Of a stretch of 64,000 bases of DNA, positions 1-11,087 are shown one piece after another. Source of the stretch: Akebia trifoliata (Eukaryota > Streptophyta > Magnoliopsida > Ranunculales > Lardizabalaceae); the NCBI GenBank assembly GCA_017979445.1, contig CM030711.1:2976001-3040000 (forward strand). The letters run 5' to 3'. Numbering within the stretch: the stretch's first letter is position 1; each line of letters begins with the position of its first letter. The notes beneath the pieces are model-generated. The model was not told the origin of the DNA, ran no database searches, and saw nothing but the letters and a program-made list of their open reading frames with translations. Position numbers and translations under genes: made by a program.

Positions 1-2573
1 AACATATTCTCAAAATACTAGAACACGTTTATATGTGTTTTGGCTTGTGTCTTCGACCAACATCTGATCCAACAAAGCTATAAAGCTTCTCTGGAATGAC
101 CTTGTCCTTGTCTCTAATATGGCTAGAGAGATTAGGCCAGGCAGATTAAGTTCAGTGAGAAGTCAAAAGCTGTCCAAATATGAAAAAAATGATTCAACCC
201 ATTTCTGGCTTCTTGCTTTTACAAGAAGCAGCTAATATTTTTTTACCATTTTTTACTGCTTAGTTTCTACAATTTCCAAATCACTCTTTTAAATGGCAAC
301 AAACATGTAGTTTTCCATTTTCACTCTTTTTTCAATAATTCCTAAACCAAATGACACCCACTTTATGTTGTCCTTCACATGGTTAGCAACTCGGTGTAGG
401 GCGAAAAATGGTTATGAATTAATTTGAGTATGATTCAGAATATACATTTTGTAGTTTGTTTAAAAATTGGGTAAAATTTTGAAGAACGTCAAAAGTGTGA
501 TATGAGAGCAGTTTGGGTATAATTCGAGGTCAACACTCTAGAAAACTTTCAAAAATTCGTTTATATACATATTAAAATATTCACAATACTCATTCAAAAG
601 AGTGAAAAAACTAAGGGACGTGCTGCTCGTGCCCACCAAATACGCTCTCTGGGCCCACTTAAGTTTAAAAAAATAGAAAGTTACATTTTTACCCTTCTCC
701 ATACACCTACCATATTCGCCATCTATCGATCGAAAAAATCCAACCCATCTTCTGCATCCATTCTCTCTTTCTCTACCATCTACCACTCTCTCTCTCTCAT
801 TCAATCTTCTTGTACTTCTTCAAATTCGTTTCCTTTTGAGTTTGTGAGAGATTGAATCAATGGATATTGCATTTAGAATTTTTTTTGTCTTTTAAATTTT
901 TTATTTTTATTTTACTTTTTATTTTTTCCATTTAGTCATCAAAGAAGATGGAAAACCACCATTACAACCTTTAAAAACGACGATTTTGAATCGAAGAACT
1001 ATAAGTTTTTTTATAATTATGTTTGGTAGGTTCATACTGAACACAACCATTTCAGTGGTAACCTACTGAAGCACTTATAGATTCTTTGATAGATATTGTT
1101 TTGTAAGTTCAAACCAAACTTGTCTAAGAACATTCAATAAGTATCTTATCAAACATAGTTTTCCATCGAACATTACTAAATAAATTCGGTAGATAACGAT
1201 TGAAGGTGTTAGGATTACACGAGAAACTTTTAATTCTATAAACTCCCATAAAAAAGGGTTTTGTAATGTTCAGTATGTACCAATTGAATTTGCGAAAAGA
1301 AGTACAATCTGAACCTATTGAACATAACTGAAAAAAAATTCCAAAATCTTCATTTTTGAAGATTTTAATAGTATTTTTCCATCTTCTTTAATGATTAAAT
1401 ACAAAAAAGTAAAATAAAAAAAGATTTTTGAAAGAAGAATATTTAATCTTCATTGATTCAACCTCTCACAAAACTTAAAAAGAGATAAATATGAAAAGAG
1501 AGAGAAGAAGTGTGTTTTTTGTTCGATGGGTTGTGGAGAAGATGGTGGGTGTGGAGAGTAATTCGATGAAGATATTAGTCGAAAGTAAGTAAGAGTGGAA
1601 TACAAATGAATATTTTTGGTGGGTGAATTGAGTAAGTGGGTGCATAGAGTGTATTTGGTGGACGTGAGAAACACGTCCCAAAAACTAATAATGAAAATTG
1701 TAAAAGTAAAGAGAGAATAATGGAAGTATTATCACATGATATTGAGATGATTTTAAAAATAAATAAATAAAAATAAGATTTAATTTGTGTTTCTAACTCT
1801 ATTTTTGATTTGTTTAATTCAAGAAAAGAATAAATCGTGAATAATTCCAAAGGTCGTGAAGTTTTACAAGGAATTGAATTAAATGAAAGTTTTAATCATT
1901 ATTTGGATCATTTAAATAATTCTGGTATAATTCACGAATTATTCAAAGAACTACTATGGTGACGCTCCCAAGTATAATGGACCTAGACAACCAAAAATGA
2001 AATTGATCCACAGATAATACTCAAGCATGACATATATATGAGTTGGATTTACTTTTACCCTACTCGTTAATAGCCTCATCCTCGTATCAATGGTTGGGTT
2101 AATGCTAAAGTCTAATGACCTCGTAGATTGATTAGATGTGACAATGATGTTTCTTTATGCAATGTTATTTTTATAAATAATCTTTTTTCTTTCTGAATTA
2201 ATGTTTATGTTTATAAAAATAATATTGAACATTGACAATCAAACCATTTTTTATTTTTATTTTTATTTTTTACTAAAAGGACGGATGACATGTGTATTTC
2301 AAAAGTATTCACCGACTATTTTTACTCTTCAACCACCAGGAATTTTAGGGAGGTTAAAGGTGATGGGTTCTTGAAGTAACATAATAAAAAAAGAAAAAAA
2401 AAAAAAAAAAATTCATTTGTATATTCCCCAAACTTTTTACAAAAATTTCCCAAATTAACCCCAACCAATAAGTGCCGAATCCGAACTTTGTGTCTACCCA
2501 ATCATTTGTGTAGTCTCCAATTAGGCATTTACCGTTCTTAGAAGTGGTTCAAATGGAAGCACGAATAATCCTC

Positions 2574-2704
2574 AAGTGACGTCAAGATTTTATCTTATAG
2601 ATGCTTTTCATCGGGATATGAATCAAAAAGCATCTATATAGTTCCTGCACACTTTCACTTCAGGATATGGATATGGATAAGAGGTACAGTCTTGAGGTCA
2701 CTCC
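2574..2704. mobile_element. Fold-back MITE, family copy 1
   Basis: A hairpin-forming element whose ends read inward as AGTGACNTCAAGATT and whose middle contains a self-complementary ATAGATGCTTTT-type stretch. Further copies lie at 23456-23615 (its partner in duplication B), 16879-17011 and 25751-25909. Compared with the copy B version it has lost a few dozen bases from the left arm. Confidence 0.65.
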
Positions 2705-2994
2705 CACAATGTGAAAAAAGCCCAAATTTGACAGTTTTGGGCCGTCTAATCTCATAAAATTCGACGGATCAAGAGATTGAATTGGAGTTAAAATTTTCAT
2801 TATCAAATTTTGTTTTTCAACGGGCTGAATTTGTCAAATTAATGAAGGATGAGAGAAATTCGACAGCTCTTAGTCGTCAAATCTGGGAATATCAAGAATT
2901 TCGACGGTCTTAGACCGTCAAAATTCAGTTTCTAAAATTCGTGGGCCTTAACTCGTCAATTTTTTCTGTAAAATTTTTCAGTTTTCACATAGTG
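2705..2994. mobile_element. Non-autonomous CACTA MITE (290 bp) with 3-bp target duplication
   Basis: The termini are CACAATGTGAAAAAAGCC on the left and CACATAGTG on the right, an inverted pair of the CACTATGTGAAAA type. Subterminal tracts of the TTTGACGG/CCGTCAAA type are repeated inside, as in CACTA (En/Spm) elements. TCC at 2702-2704 and 2995-2997 forms the 3-bp target duplication expected for this superfamily. The equivalent site in copy B, near 23615, lacks both the element and the second TCC, so it is an empty site. It encodes no protein. Confidence 0.88.
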
Positions 2995-3678
2995 TCCAAT
3001 ACGACTCTTCTTCCAACCGTGCCCCAAATGAGGCCCTACAGTAACCTTTCAACACTAACACTTCAGATCCCTAAAAGATGGTTATTTAAGATGATGTATG
3101 TTTATCCAAGCATCGATCGTGCCCTAAATATTACCCAAAAAAATTAAGTTTAAATCAGACTCTTCTCTTTTAAAAAATGGAATTTTCTGATATATTTTAG
3201 GATAGAAATTGAAGGGTTCTTCTGGACAATCTGATAAGCTGCAGTAAATGATGAAAAAAATGTTTATAAATCACAATCAGGTCAAACTTTAGCCATAAAA
3301 GATTAAATTTAGACTCATTTTCACGGTAGATATCGCAAACCTACCATCAAGTAGAGATGATTGTTCCAAAAAAACAATATTTATAACCATTATTTCTAAA
3401 GAATTGAGTAGACTCTTAAGATAAGCACACCAGAAAAGAAATTAGTTCACTCATAATTTATGTATCCCAATATTCTTAATGATCATGAAATATTGCCAAA
3501 AACAATTTAAGGTTTTTTTTTTGGGGTGCCCAAACAGAATATTAACAACATCAATCACTTACAATCCCAGAGCCTATGTAACTTATCAAGAAAGAGCAGA
3601 AGGAAGGATATCATAAACTTTCTATTAAAAGTTGAAACACACCTGGAGGAGGATTGCAGAACAAGATTGGCTCTCTTA

Positions 3679-3770
3679 TCATTGCTCTTTGGCACCATAG
3701 GTGAGGATTCTCTGCCCCAGTTGTACCCCAAAAAGCCCCACAAGAAACATACCAACAACACCAAAAAGTA
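3679..3770 (-). pseudogene. Possible terminal-exon relic shared by duplications A and B
   Basis: On the minus strand a frame reads GVVGMFLVGLFGVQLGQRIL, continues for seven residues ending KEQ, and then stops at 3679-3681. Copy B (about 24206-24275) keeps the same frame and stop with a few substitutions. The composition suggests a membrane segment with a short tail. No upstream exon is visible in either copy and I do not recognise the family. It may be chance. Confidence 0.22.
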
Positions 3771-3806
3771 CAAAAAAAAAAAAAGAAAAAGAAATTAGAA
3801 CAAGTA

Positions 3807-6283
3807 AATGCCAATGCCCGAAGTAGAAACAATAGCATTACAAGAATATTTGAAAATGGGGAATGCTTGGAGGGGGAAGTGGCGGTCGCCAAAGGAATCG
3901 TAGATTTCTACTCGAAGTTGTATACCGACGAATCTTGCATCAGACCAAAACCTGATCTGTTGCAATTCAATAGAGTCTCTGAAGTTCAACGTGTTTGGAT
4001 GGAAAGGCCGATTGATGAGGATGAGATTTGTGGCGTTATCTCAAGCATGAAGAGTGATAAAGTTCCTGGTCCGGATGGCTTTCCTATGGAATTCTACAAA
4101 TCTTGTTGGGAGAGCATCAAAGGTGATTTCATCGCAGCAATTGAGGAATTCTTTAGAAATGGAGTGTTAGATCTTGACTCTAACTGCACTTTTATCGCTT
4201 TGATGCCTAAAGTGATGGGGACTGAAGATATCAAAGATCTGAGACCAATCAGTTTGGTGAACACTAGTTACAAAATTATCACGAGCATCCTTGTGAAAAG
4301 ATTAAAAGGTGTTATCCAAGGGTTAATAGAGGGTAACCAAAGTGCGTTCATTAAAGGGAGGTAGATTCTAGATGGGGTTTTAATAGCAAATGAGTGTATC
4401 GACTCTAAATTGAAGTCTGGCAAAGCATGGGTGGTTTGTAAGGTGGATCTTGAGAAGGCTTATGATCACGTCAGTTGGCAGTTCTTGGAATACATGCTGG
4501 GAAGAATGGGTTTTGGTAGAAAATGGATATCCTGGGTTATGACATGCATGTCTTCCCCCTCCTTCTCGATTTTGCTGAATGGATCACCCCACAGCTTTTT
4601 TAGGAGTACTAGAGGTCTCCGACAAGGGGATCCTTTATCCCCATTCTTGTTTATTATTGTGGCAGAAACGCTTAGAAAGATGATGGAAAAAGGGGTATTG
4701 AATGGCTTTTTTGCGGGATTCTCAGTAGGATCTAATGTTGTTGTTTCACATCTCCAATTTGCGGACGATACACTAATTTTCTTAGATGACTCTATAGAGC
4801 AGACAAGGAGACTGAGTGGAATATTATGTTGTTTCGAAGCGGTGTTAGGTATACCAGCAAATATGAGGAAAAACAAGATTTTTCCGGTGGGCATGGCTAG
4901 ATGCCTCACTCTTCTCGCAGCCTCGATGGTTGGAAAGTGGGTAGTTTACCGTCCACTATAGAAGGGTGCCCAATATAGAAGGGTGGAGATCTAGGAACCG
5001 ATAGTAGAAAGGGTTGAGAGGAAATTAGCAGCATGACAAGCTAATTATCTCTCTAAGGGGGGCAAATTGATGTTGATAAAAAATGTCTTATCTAGTATCC
5101 CAATTTACTTTCTTTCTTTACTCTCAATGTCCCGAAGTGTGGAACTAAGACTAGATAAGCTTTTTCGCAAAACATCATCTAGTGAGTTGGAGACAGGTTT
5201 GCTCGGACAAGAAGTATGGTGGCCTTGGAGTTAGAAGACTCGGGATAATGAATTTGACATTGAGGGGAAAATGGCTTTGGAAGTTTGGGACTAATGGTAA
5301 TAGTCTATGGAGACAAGTTGTAGAAGGAAAGCATGGCGCTAAACGGACAGGGTGGGAAAGCGGGTTAGTTAGACATCCCCATGGTTGTGGGATGTGGAAA
5401 GGTATCATGAAGATCATGTCGATGTTCAATCCGAGAATTAAATTCAAAGTGGGTCAAGGTAACCGGGTAAGATTTTGGGAAGATATTTGGTACGGAAACC
5501 GACTACTTATAGAGGTATTTCCGAATTTGTATTCCTTGTCCTAAAAAAAAGGGAGTCCAATCACATCAGTCCGACGATCCATAGAAGGAGAATACGCATA
5601 GGACCTTAGGCTTCAGAGAGGTCTCAACAATTTGGAACTTGAAGATGTTGTTAGATTAGTAGGTGGAGCTTCACGCTTAGAATTTCATTCGGGAAGGGAA
5701 GATGGAGAGTGTGGATGGGAAGTTTTCAGTGCGCTCGTTTTATCACTCCCTATGCGATAATGGAGATATTTCCTTTCCTCATGTTTCGATTTGGGGTCCT
5801 AGAGTACCAAATAAAGTTGCTTTCTTTACTTGGACGGTGTCTTTAAGAAGAATTCAAAAGGTAAATTTTCTAATGCGACGTGGTTCGTGCGGGACGAGTT
5901 GTTGTATGCTATGTATGGACAATAGAGAATCTTCAGATCATCTTCTTTTTCATTGTAAGTTTGCGCATGGCATATGGACACACTTTTTGAACTTGTATGG
6001 AGTTATATCCTGTCTATCCCAAACATTAAAGGAACTCTTCACTTGTTGGTCTTCAATTGGCTATTCGTTTGGCGGCGCAAAGAGACTGTTGTGGAGTATT
6101 ACACCATTTGCAATCTGTTGGGGAGTGTGGCTTGAGAGAAATAGGGGTATATTCGAGGGGAAACAGAAAGATTGTAGAGATACAATTATATCCATTGTGG
6201 GTCTTATCTTCTTTTGATCCAAAGTATTCAAAGAGTTTAGGGGAGTTTTCTTCGAGGATTTTATTTTTAATTGGGATGGGATT
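3807..6283 (+). pseudogene. 5'-truncated LINE (L1-type) retrotransposon, ORF2 remnant, part 1
   Basis: Decayed ORF2 of a plant L1-type LINE. The sequence starts in frame inside ORF2, upstream of the reverse transcriptase domain, at 3807. Visible hallmarks are PGPDGFPMEFYK (about 4067-4102), a FIKGR block ending at an in-frame TAG at 4362-4364, KVDLEKAYDHVSW (about 4440), RGLRQGDPLSPFLF and the catalytic FADDTLIF (about 4758-4781). After about 4880 frameshifts accumulate. A C-terminal zinc-binding reverse transcriptase domain (zf-RVT, with CMLC and the downstream HC) is still readable at 5702-6217. The endonuclease half is absent because of 5' truncation. The element is split at 6283 by the CACTA element and resumes at 13826. 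It is not capable of transposition. Confidence 0.92.
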
Positions 6284-6404
6284 CACTACGTGAAAATTTC
6301 AAATTTGCATAAAAAAAATTTGTTGGACCTGACCTGTCGAATTTTAAAACCCAAAATCCGCGGCCCGTAGACCACGTTTTAAAACCCAAATTATAATCAT
6401 ACTC

Positions 6405-6727
6405 TCTCACTGTTTCTCTGCCTCTCTCACTCTCTCATGGCCTCTCACGGTGTCTCTCTCTCACAGTCATCCATCGATCGAACGATCGCCTCTCACGGTC
6501 TCTCTCTCTCACAGTCTCTCTCTCACAATCATCGATCGATCGATCGATCGCCTCTCACGGTCTCTCTCTCTCTCACAGTCATCGATCGATCGATTGCCTT
6601 TCACGGCCTCTCGCTTTCTCACAGTGTCTCTCTCGAACGATCGACCTCATTTTTTCATTCGTTCTCTCGATCGATCGACCACTCCATTGATCGATTGACC
6701 TCTCTATCTCTATCTCACAGTCTCTTT
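6405..6727. repeat. Low-complexity CTCTCT / ATCGATCG tract in the CACTA element
   Basis: A pyrimidine-rich degenerate tandem tract made of CTCTCACGGTCTCTCTCTC-like units alternating with ATCGATCGATCG runs. It directly abuts the captured syntaxin piece, whose homology fades into it. Open frames across it encode only Ser/His/Arg-rich simple sequence. Confidence 0.8.
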
Positions 6728-7132
6728 CTCCATCGATTCTTTGAGTTTTTTTCTTAAACTGTTGAGGATTGATGTTCTAGTTCGATCTGAAGAGCTACCT
6801 GGACCGCATCCCGGGAGATTGCGATTCGCACTGTTGGCTCGATCTAGGGATTCGAGACGAACTTTGATGAGTTTCGCTTTTTTGAGTGAAAGTGCGACAT
6901 CGGAGTCCATTCGAGATCGAAGATCTTTAATGGATTTAGCGTTGTGCATCGTTTTGCTTTCTTCATGAGAGGATTGAAGCTTTTGATGAAGTTTTTCTAC
7001 TTCTTTGAGCTCATCTTTGATTCCTTCGACATCTGCGAAAAACTTATCCAAATTGGCTCCCATCGCGCCCATCTCTATATCTCCATCTTCGTCTCTGGAT
7101 CGAGAGAAAGATCGTGACATGAGTTCGTTCAT
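6728..7132 (-). pseudogene. Captured N-terminal fragment of a SYP12-type syntaxin (Qa-SNARE)
   Basis: SYP121/SYP122-type syntaxins are plasma-membrane Qa-SNAREs that fuse secretory vesicles. This minus-strand frame starts at ATG 7132 and runs about 135 codons without a break. It begins MNELMSRSFSRSRDE, continues into NLDKFF and then HEESKTMHNAKSIKDLRSRM (Habc domain region), and ends with LPGCGPGSSSDRTRTS and LRKKLKESM. Those blocks are signatures of the SYP12 clade. Full-length family members have about 300-345 residues. The rest of Habc, the SNARE motif and the membrane anchor are missing, and the frame runs into CT-rich simple sequence with a short missense tail. It lies wholly inside the CACTA element, so it is a transduplicated fragment and not a working SNARE. 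A truncated Habc-like peptide could be made if it is transcribed. Confidence 0.88.
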
Positions 7133-7360
7133 CTTTGGCTCCTGGATTGATCAGAGATGGAAGTATCGATGAGGGAAACTGGTTTTTGAGAGAGAATTTG
7201 GAAGAATTGTGAGGTTGGGACTTTGGGGGAGAATTGGATTATAGATAGAGGAAAAAACACGTTTTGAAAGTTTGAAATCGTGGCATTCGAGTCTGAGTTT
7301 CCTTCCTTGTTGGCTGCCTGACTAGTATGTCTCCCTCGATAGATCTCATCTCGATAGATC

Positions 7361-7434
7361 GGATTGTGCGCAATTGGTGGATCAGGGAAGACTACATTGG
7401 CTGCTAAGCTTTGTCGAGACGAACAAGTGAAAGG
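7361..7434 (+). pseudogene. Captured P-loop fragment of an RPW8-type (NRG1/ADR1-like) NLR
   Basis: The plus-strand frame from 7361 reads AIGGSGKTTLAAKLCRDEQV and then K, followed by a GGTATA splice-donor-like sequence. It has the Walker A motif GGSGKTT and the downstream KLCRDEQVK context seen at the start of the NB-ARC domain of RPW8-type helper NLRs. Only about 25 codons survive and neither the coiled-coil nor the LRR part is visible. It cannot encode a functional receptor. Assignment to the helper clade rests on a short stretch. Confidence 0.6.
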
Positions 7435-9857
7435 TATATCTATCTATTCAGAACTCACATTGAACATTTTTTTTAACTTATGGTTATATGATTTTTCTTA
7501 GTAGATTAAAAAATTTAACATTGAATTTTAGACACAATTGAATCGTGGTGAAAAGAAGAAGAAGATCACTTTATTCACCTTTGATAAAGAACTTTGAATC
7601 CACAAGGAAAACAGAGAGAATTATTCTAAGAAAGCTAACATTCTATTGATAGTCTAGATGTTGCAAAATGTATCTCTCACTATGGTTTGAAATATCAAAA
7701 TGTATCTATCGATACGTATCGGTATCAGCCGAGCTGGTATGAAACATTGAATGTTTTAGGTATGTATCAATTGACACCATATTGAAACTTTCATTAACCG
7801 AAAAATTCAATCAATATGATATTTTAAACATTGTCACTCACCATCATTTAAATAGACTTTCAAACTTGTAATTTGGTGCAACTTCTACTAATCTAAAATA
7901 GTAAATCTTTCTAAAAACAAATTCAATTTTGTCTGAACTTCCTCTACTAACACTAGAATACTTACTAATGACCTTCTAAAACAAATCCAGGCTCCAATTT
8001 AGACTCTTAAATGATGAACGTCCCTGTAATGCTTATGCTTTTTATTGGTGTTGTTGATTCTCTTCATAGACTACTATCGTTCAAATTTTAATGATAATTT
8101 TGCAAAAGTGAAAAAGAAAAACGATTTTGAGAAAAGTTTACGGGAAGAAGAAGTACTTGCCACTTGATCTTTGGGAGACACCTTACTAAACACTATGTAA
8201 TCATCTTATTTTAGGTATAATTTCTAATTGGGATCTTATTACTTTTGTTATAAAATTATTTTAATTGGTTCAGAATTTTATTTTAGAGATCCTGATTTTT
8301 ACTTCAAGATGCTTAGTTACATTAATTTATGGACTTTTCACATTAATCTATGGATCTCATACAAGTCAATCCGCTTAATTTATACTTCTGACTTAGGTTC
8401 TCATGGACTAATCACATTCAGCAATTACAAGATTCTCTGTTTTTTAATCTTCAATTCTTATATGTTTAGGTGTTAAAGGAAGTAATTGTGTCTTTTCCAC
8501 GTGCATTGATGAATAGATTACATGGTTTCTTTCTATATTGTTTGATTCTCATCTGGGAAGTAATTACAATATTTGATTTGTGAAGTTTGGAATTTGGGGT
8601 CCTAACAACTACATATTATATATATTATAGCAAAAATTATTTTGAGTCCTCTATAAGGACTTGGGACCAACAATGTAGTGTATAGGAAAACATTATACAA
8701 GTAGGCTTGTAATCTGAAATTCACTCATTGGAAAAATTCTAACCATTTTGTGATGACATTCATTCTTTAATCAGTAGCATTCAGGAAAAAAGTGATTTTA
8801 GATGGTCCAAAATCAATGTGGATGGTTCATCGAATCATTGTTAGGGTCTTAATTTTGTGCACCCAAATTGATACAGTATTTTACACCATAAGGAATTCAC
8901 TTTCCTTTTAAAAATGTAGCACTTTTGCTTTGTTACATTAGGTACCCTCTAAAACAAACAAAAAGAAAAAAACAAAACAAACAACCCATCCCTTATGTCT
9001 TCTAGTAAACACCGATTACCTCACTCTTGCTACTGCTTTGTGGAACTAAGTTGAAAACCCCCACACCCTAGTTGACTTCCTAGCCTTCTATCTCTTCAAA
9101 CCCCAAAAAACCAGCAACTAGTCTATTTGCATGGGTTATGGAGAGTCTTATTTCTCTATGCACTACTCTAATGACTTTCTTTTTCTCTCATCCAATTATA
9201 GGGCTTATTGGATTTCTCTATCTATGTTTCTAATCTATGAATTATCATAAAGGAAAAATTACTTAATACAACTTAACATATAGGGTAATCTTGCTAAATG
9301 CCCCAACCTTTAGGCCACAACTATTAATGTAATTAGTAATTTATTTTAGCAAAATTCTTGCTCACCTTAAAAAATGTCAACATAAATGTCTCCCTGTGTA
9401 TCCTTGTCAGTGTGTGTCAACATGACCAAAACCCCTAACAGTGTTGTGTCATTGTTGCATTGACAAATCCAAACTCATTGTGTCTTATATGGTGTACATG
9501 GTGAATACTGCCACGTACATGGTGTATTTATGTCCATTCCAATGGTTCATTAAGATTGATTGGACTCACTTTCATTTTCAGTATTTGCTCTCATCTTGAC
9601 TGGACAAAATAGTTTGGATGTGGTATGTGGCTAGCAATTCTTGCTTGAAAATGTTCTAACACAATGATTATGGTGAGTGTAATGTAATGTGATCTCATAA
9701 TGGAATTCTCTATGTTCCTAATCCTTGATGTTCTAACTTTGGTGCTTGGTTTTGAAGCTTTCCATCACTTCTGATCGTAATATCTGGTATGCAATATTAT
9801 TGCAAATTTACACTGCTATTTTTTAGATTTTCCTTGACACAATAAATAGTTTAATGA
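7435..9857. other. CACTA interior with no recognisable gene
   Basis: AT-rich sequence with frequent stops in all frames and no domain I recognise. It could be intronic or flanking DNA captured with the neighbouring fragments, or transposase sequence decayed beyond recognition. Confidence 0.5.
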
Positions 9858-9932
9858 GTTAACTAGTTGAATGTTGTGTTAACAACATTTGCGTTAACTA
9901 GTTGAATGTTGTGTTAACAACATTTGCGTTAA
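9858..9932. repeat. Two-copy 35-bp tandem repeat
   Basis: Two identical 35-bp units begin at 9858 and 9893. Each starts GTTAACTAGTTGAATGTTG and contains a second GTTAAC, giving a small internal palindrome. The identity of the units implies a recent slippage or duplication event. Confidence 0.85.
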
Positions 9933-10374
9933 TAAATACTGTTTGATAAAATTCCTCACTTAGAAATTGTTATATGGCTTAGATCAAGGTCAAAGATATT
10001 TGCATTCCACAATTATCAATGTTATCCCTTTGTCTCTTGAACTCAAACACCCCCTTTATGGATTTATCGTACTGAGGATAATACTAAAGATTTCTTTGAG
10101 TTTAATATTGCATATATTGTATGTACTGACTCCATCACCAGCAGCATTTATTGACAAGGCTTCTCCAAGTGAAGTTTAGAACTTCTTTGGAAGCCTGAGG
10201 ATGGCTATTTTATTAACAATTATAGAATTGCTAATCATTTGATTGAAGTATTGTTTCTGTCTTACATGCTCATTTTTTGGAGTTGTAAATTTTCTACAAT
10301 GCCCCACCCCATTTATATTCATTTCTTTCTATGTATAGTTACATGAAGACCAAGCTAATGGATTGATAATCAAA

Positions 10375-10758
10375 ATGTCTCATTCTCCTAACATCTATAT
10401 CTATGAAAAAAGATCTTTATTATCAATTGTTTCAATATTTTACTTAACTTTCAACACTGTTATAGCAATAATTAGAGCTCATTCACAGAATGACAACTCT
10501 ATGGTTGTTTTTCTTCTTTTTCTCTACTTTGGGTTCCTTTCTTTGTTAGGAAGTTTGAGAGCTTTAGAACAAATGCCTCAGTTTGAAGAGACATGTAGGA
10601 AGTTTGTGTTGAAGATTGCAGTATGGGTTTTATCAACTGTACTTAATTTTGGGATTTGTCTTAAGTTTGCAGCGCTTCTCCATCCGATTGCCTCAGCTTT
10701 TATTCTCACCATGGCAGCAATAACTAGTGCTTGTGGCTTCTATGTGTTCTTTTTGTAA
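10375..10758 (+). CDS. Intact 127-aa small membrane-protein reading frame inside the CACTA element
   Basis: An uninterrupted frame from ATG 10375 to TAA 10756-10758. It begins MSHSPNIYIYEKRSLLS and has four hydrophobic stretches: around residues 15-35 (SIVSIFYLTFNTVIAII), 46-65 (VVFLLFLYFGFLSLLG), 82-105 (KIAVWVLSTVLNFG), and a C-terminal one ending GFYVFFL. This layout resembles a family of uncharacterised plant membrane proteins of about 120-130 residues; I cannot name the family with confidence. The last codons overlap GTAAGT, a perfect splice donor, so the frame might be spliced onward to an acceptor at 10844-10845. It is the only captured piece that could encode a whole protein. Expression is unknown. 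Confidence 0.5.
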   Translation: MSHSPNIYIYEKRSLLSIVSIFYLTFNTVIAIIRAHSQNDNSMVVFLLFLYFGFLSLLGSLRALEQMPQFEETCRKFVLKIAVWVLSTVLNFGICLKFAALLHPIASAFILTMAAITSACGFYVFFL

Positions 10759-10845
10759 GTAGCTACATTTGGTTTTTTGGTCCGTAAGAAGTTAAGATGT
10801 GAGGTGTTTACGTAGTGATCTGTTTCGTGCTTGCTTGTTTTACAG

Positions 10846-11087
10846 AACTCCAATGTTGCTCATTACAGAGGTGAATTTCCTGATGAGCTCATGTCCATCA
10901 ACTCAATGATGGTAATGACTCTTATAAGAAAACTTTAGTCATAGAACGTGCCTCAACACAAACAGATGATTTCTTACTATAACCTTTTTCAAATTAATGT
11001 TCACCTTATTAGGTACCATGTGCCTCGATCTTGGGGATTTTCCAGGAACTCCAAGTTGACACATTTACTTCAAGATTCATTGGGTAA
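10846..11087 (+). pseudogene. Two-exon fragment of an unidentified gene
   Basis: Two exon-like blocks with consensus splice borders sit in the same phase. Block 1 (10846-10911) follows TTTTACAG, reads NSNVAHYRGEFPDELMSINS then MM, and ends at GGTAATG. Block 2 starts at 11013 after TTATTAG and reads VPCASILGIFQELQVDTFTS then RFIG, with a stop at 11085-11087. The phase match across the intron and the non-repetitive composition suggest part of a real gene. I do not recognise the family. It may belong with the membrane-protein frame just upstream, or be separate. Confidence 0.35.

Larger units (their letters stand above)
1..3808. repeat. Segmental duplication A, left part
   Basis: This block aligns nearly collinearly with 21291-24329, with scattered substitutions and indels. 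The homology runs to position 1, so the duplicated block extends upstream of the window. Copy A differs by a 290-bp CACTA MITE (2705-2994), and about 300 bp (2141-2440) present here is missing from copy B. The homology stops at 3808, where a LINE begins, and resumes at 13940. I see no complete gene in it. In copy B the same sequence directly follows the IQM gene, so this block is probably the 3' flank of another IQM copy (inference). Confidence 0.9.

Noticed and set aside
4466..4909. 147-codon minus-strand frame
   Set aside because: Shadow of the LINE reverse transcriptase on the other strand.
6437..6757. 106-codon Ser/His-rich plus-strand frame
   Set aside because: Made entirely of CTCTCT and ATCGATCG simple repeats within the CACTA element.
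9858..9932. Possible CRISPR-like repeat
   Set aside because: Only two directly abutting units without spacers, in a plant nuclear context.
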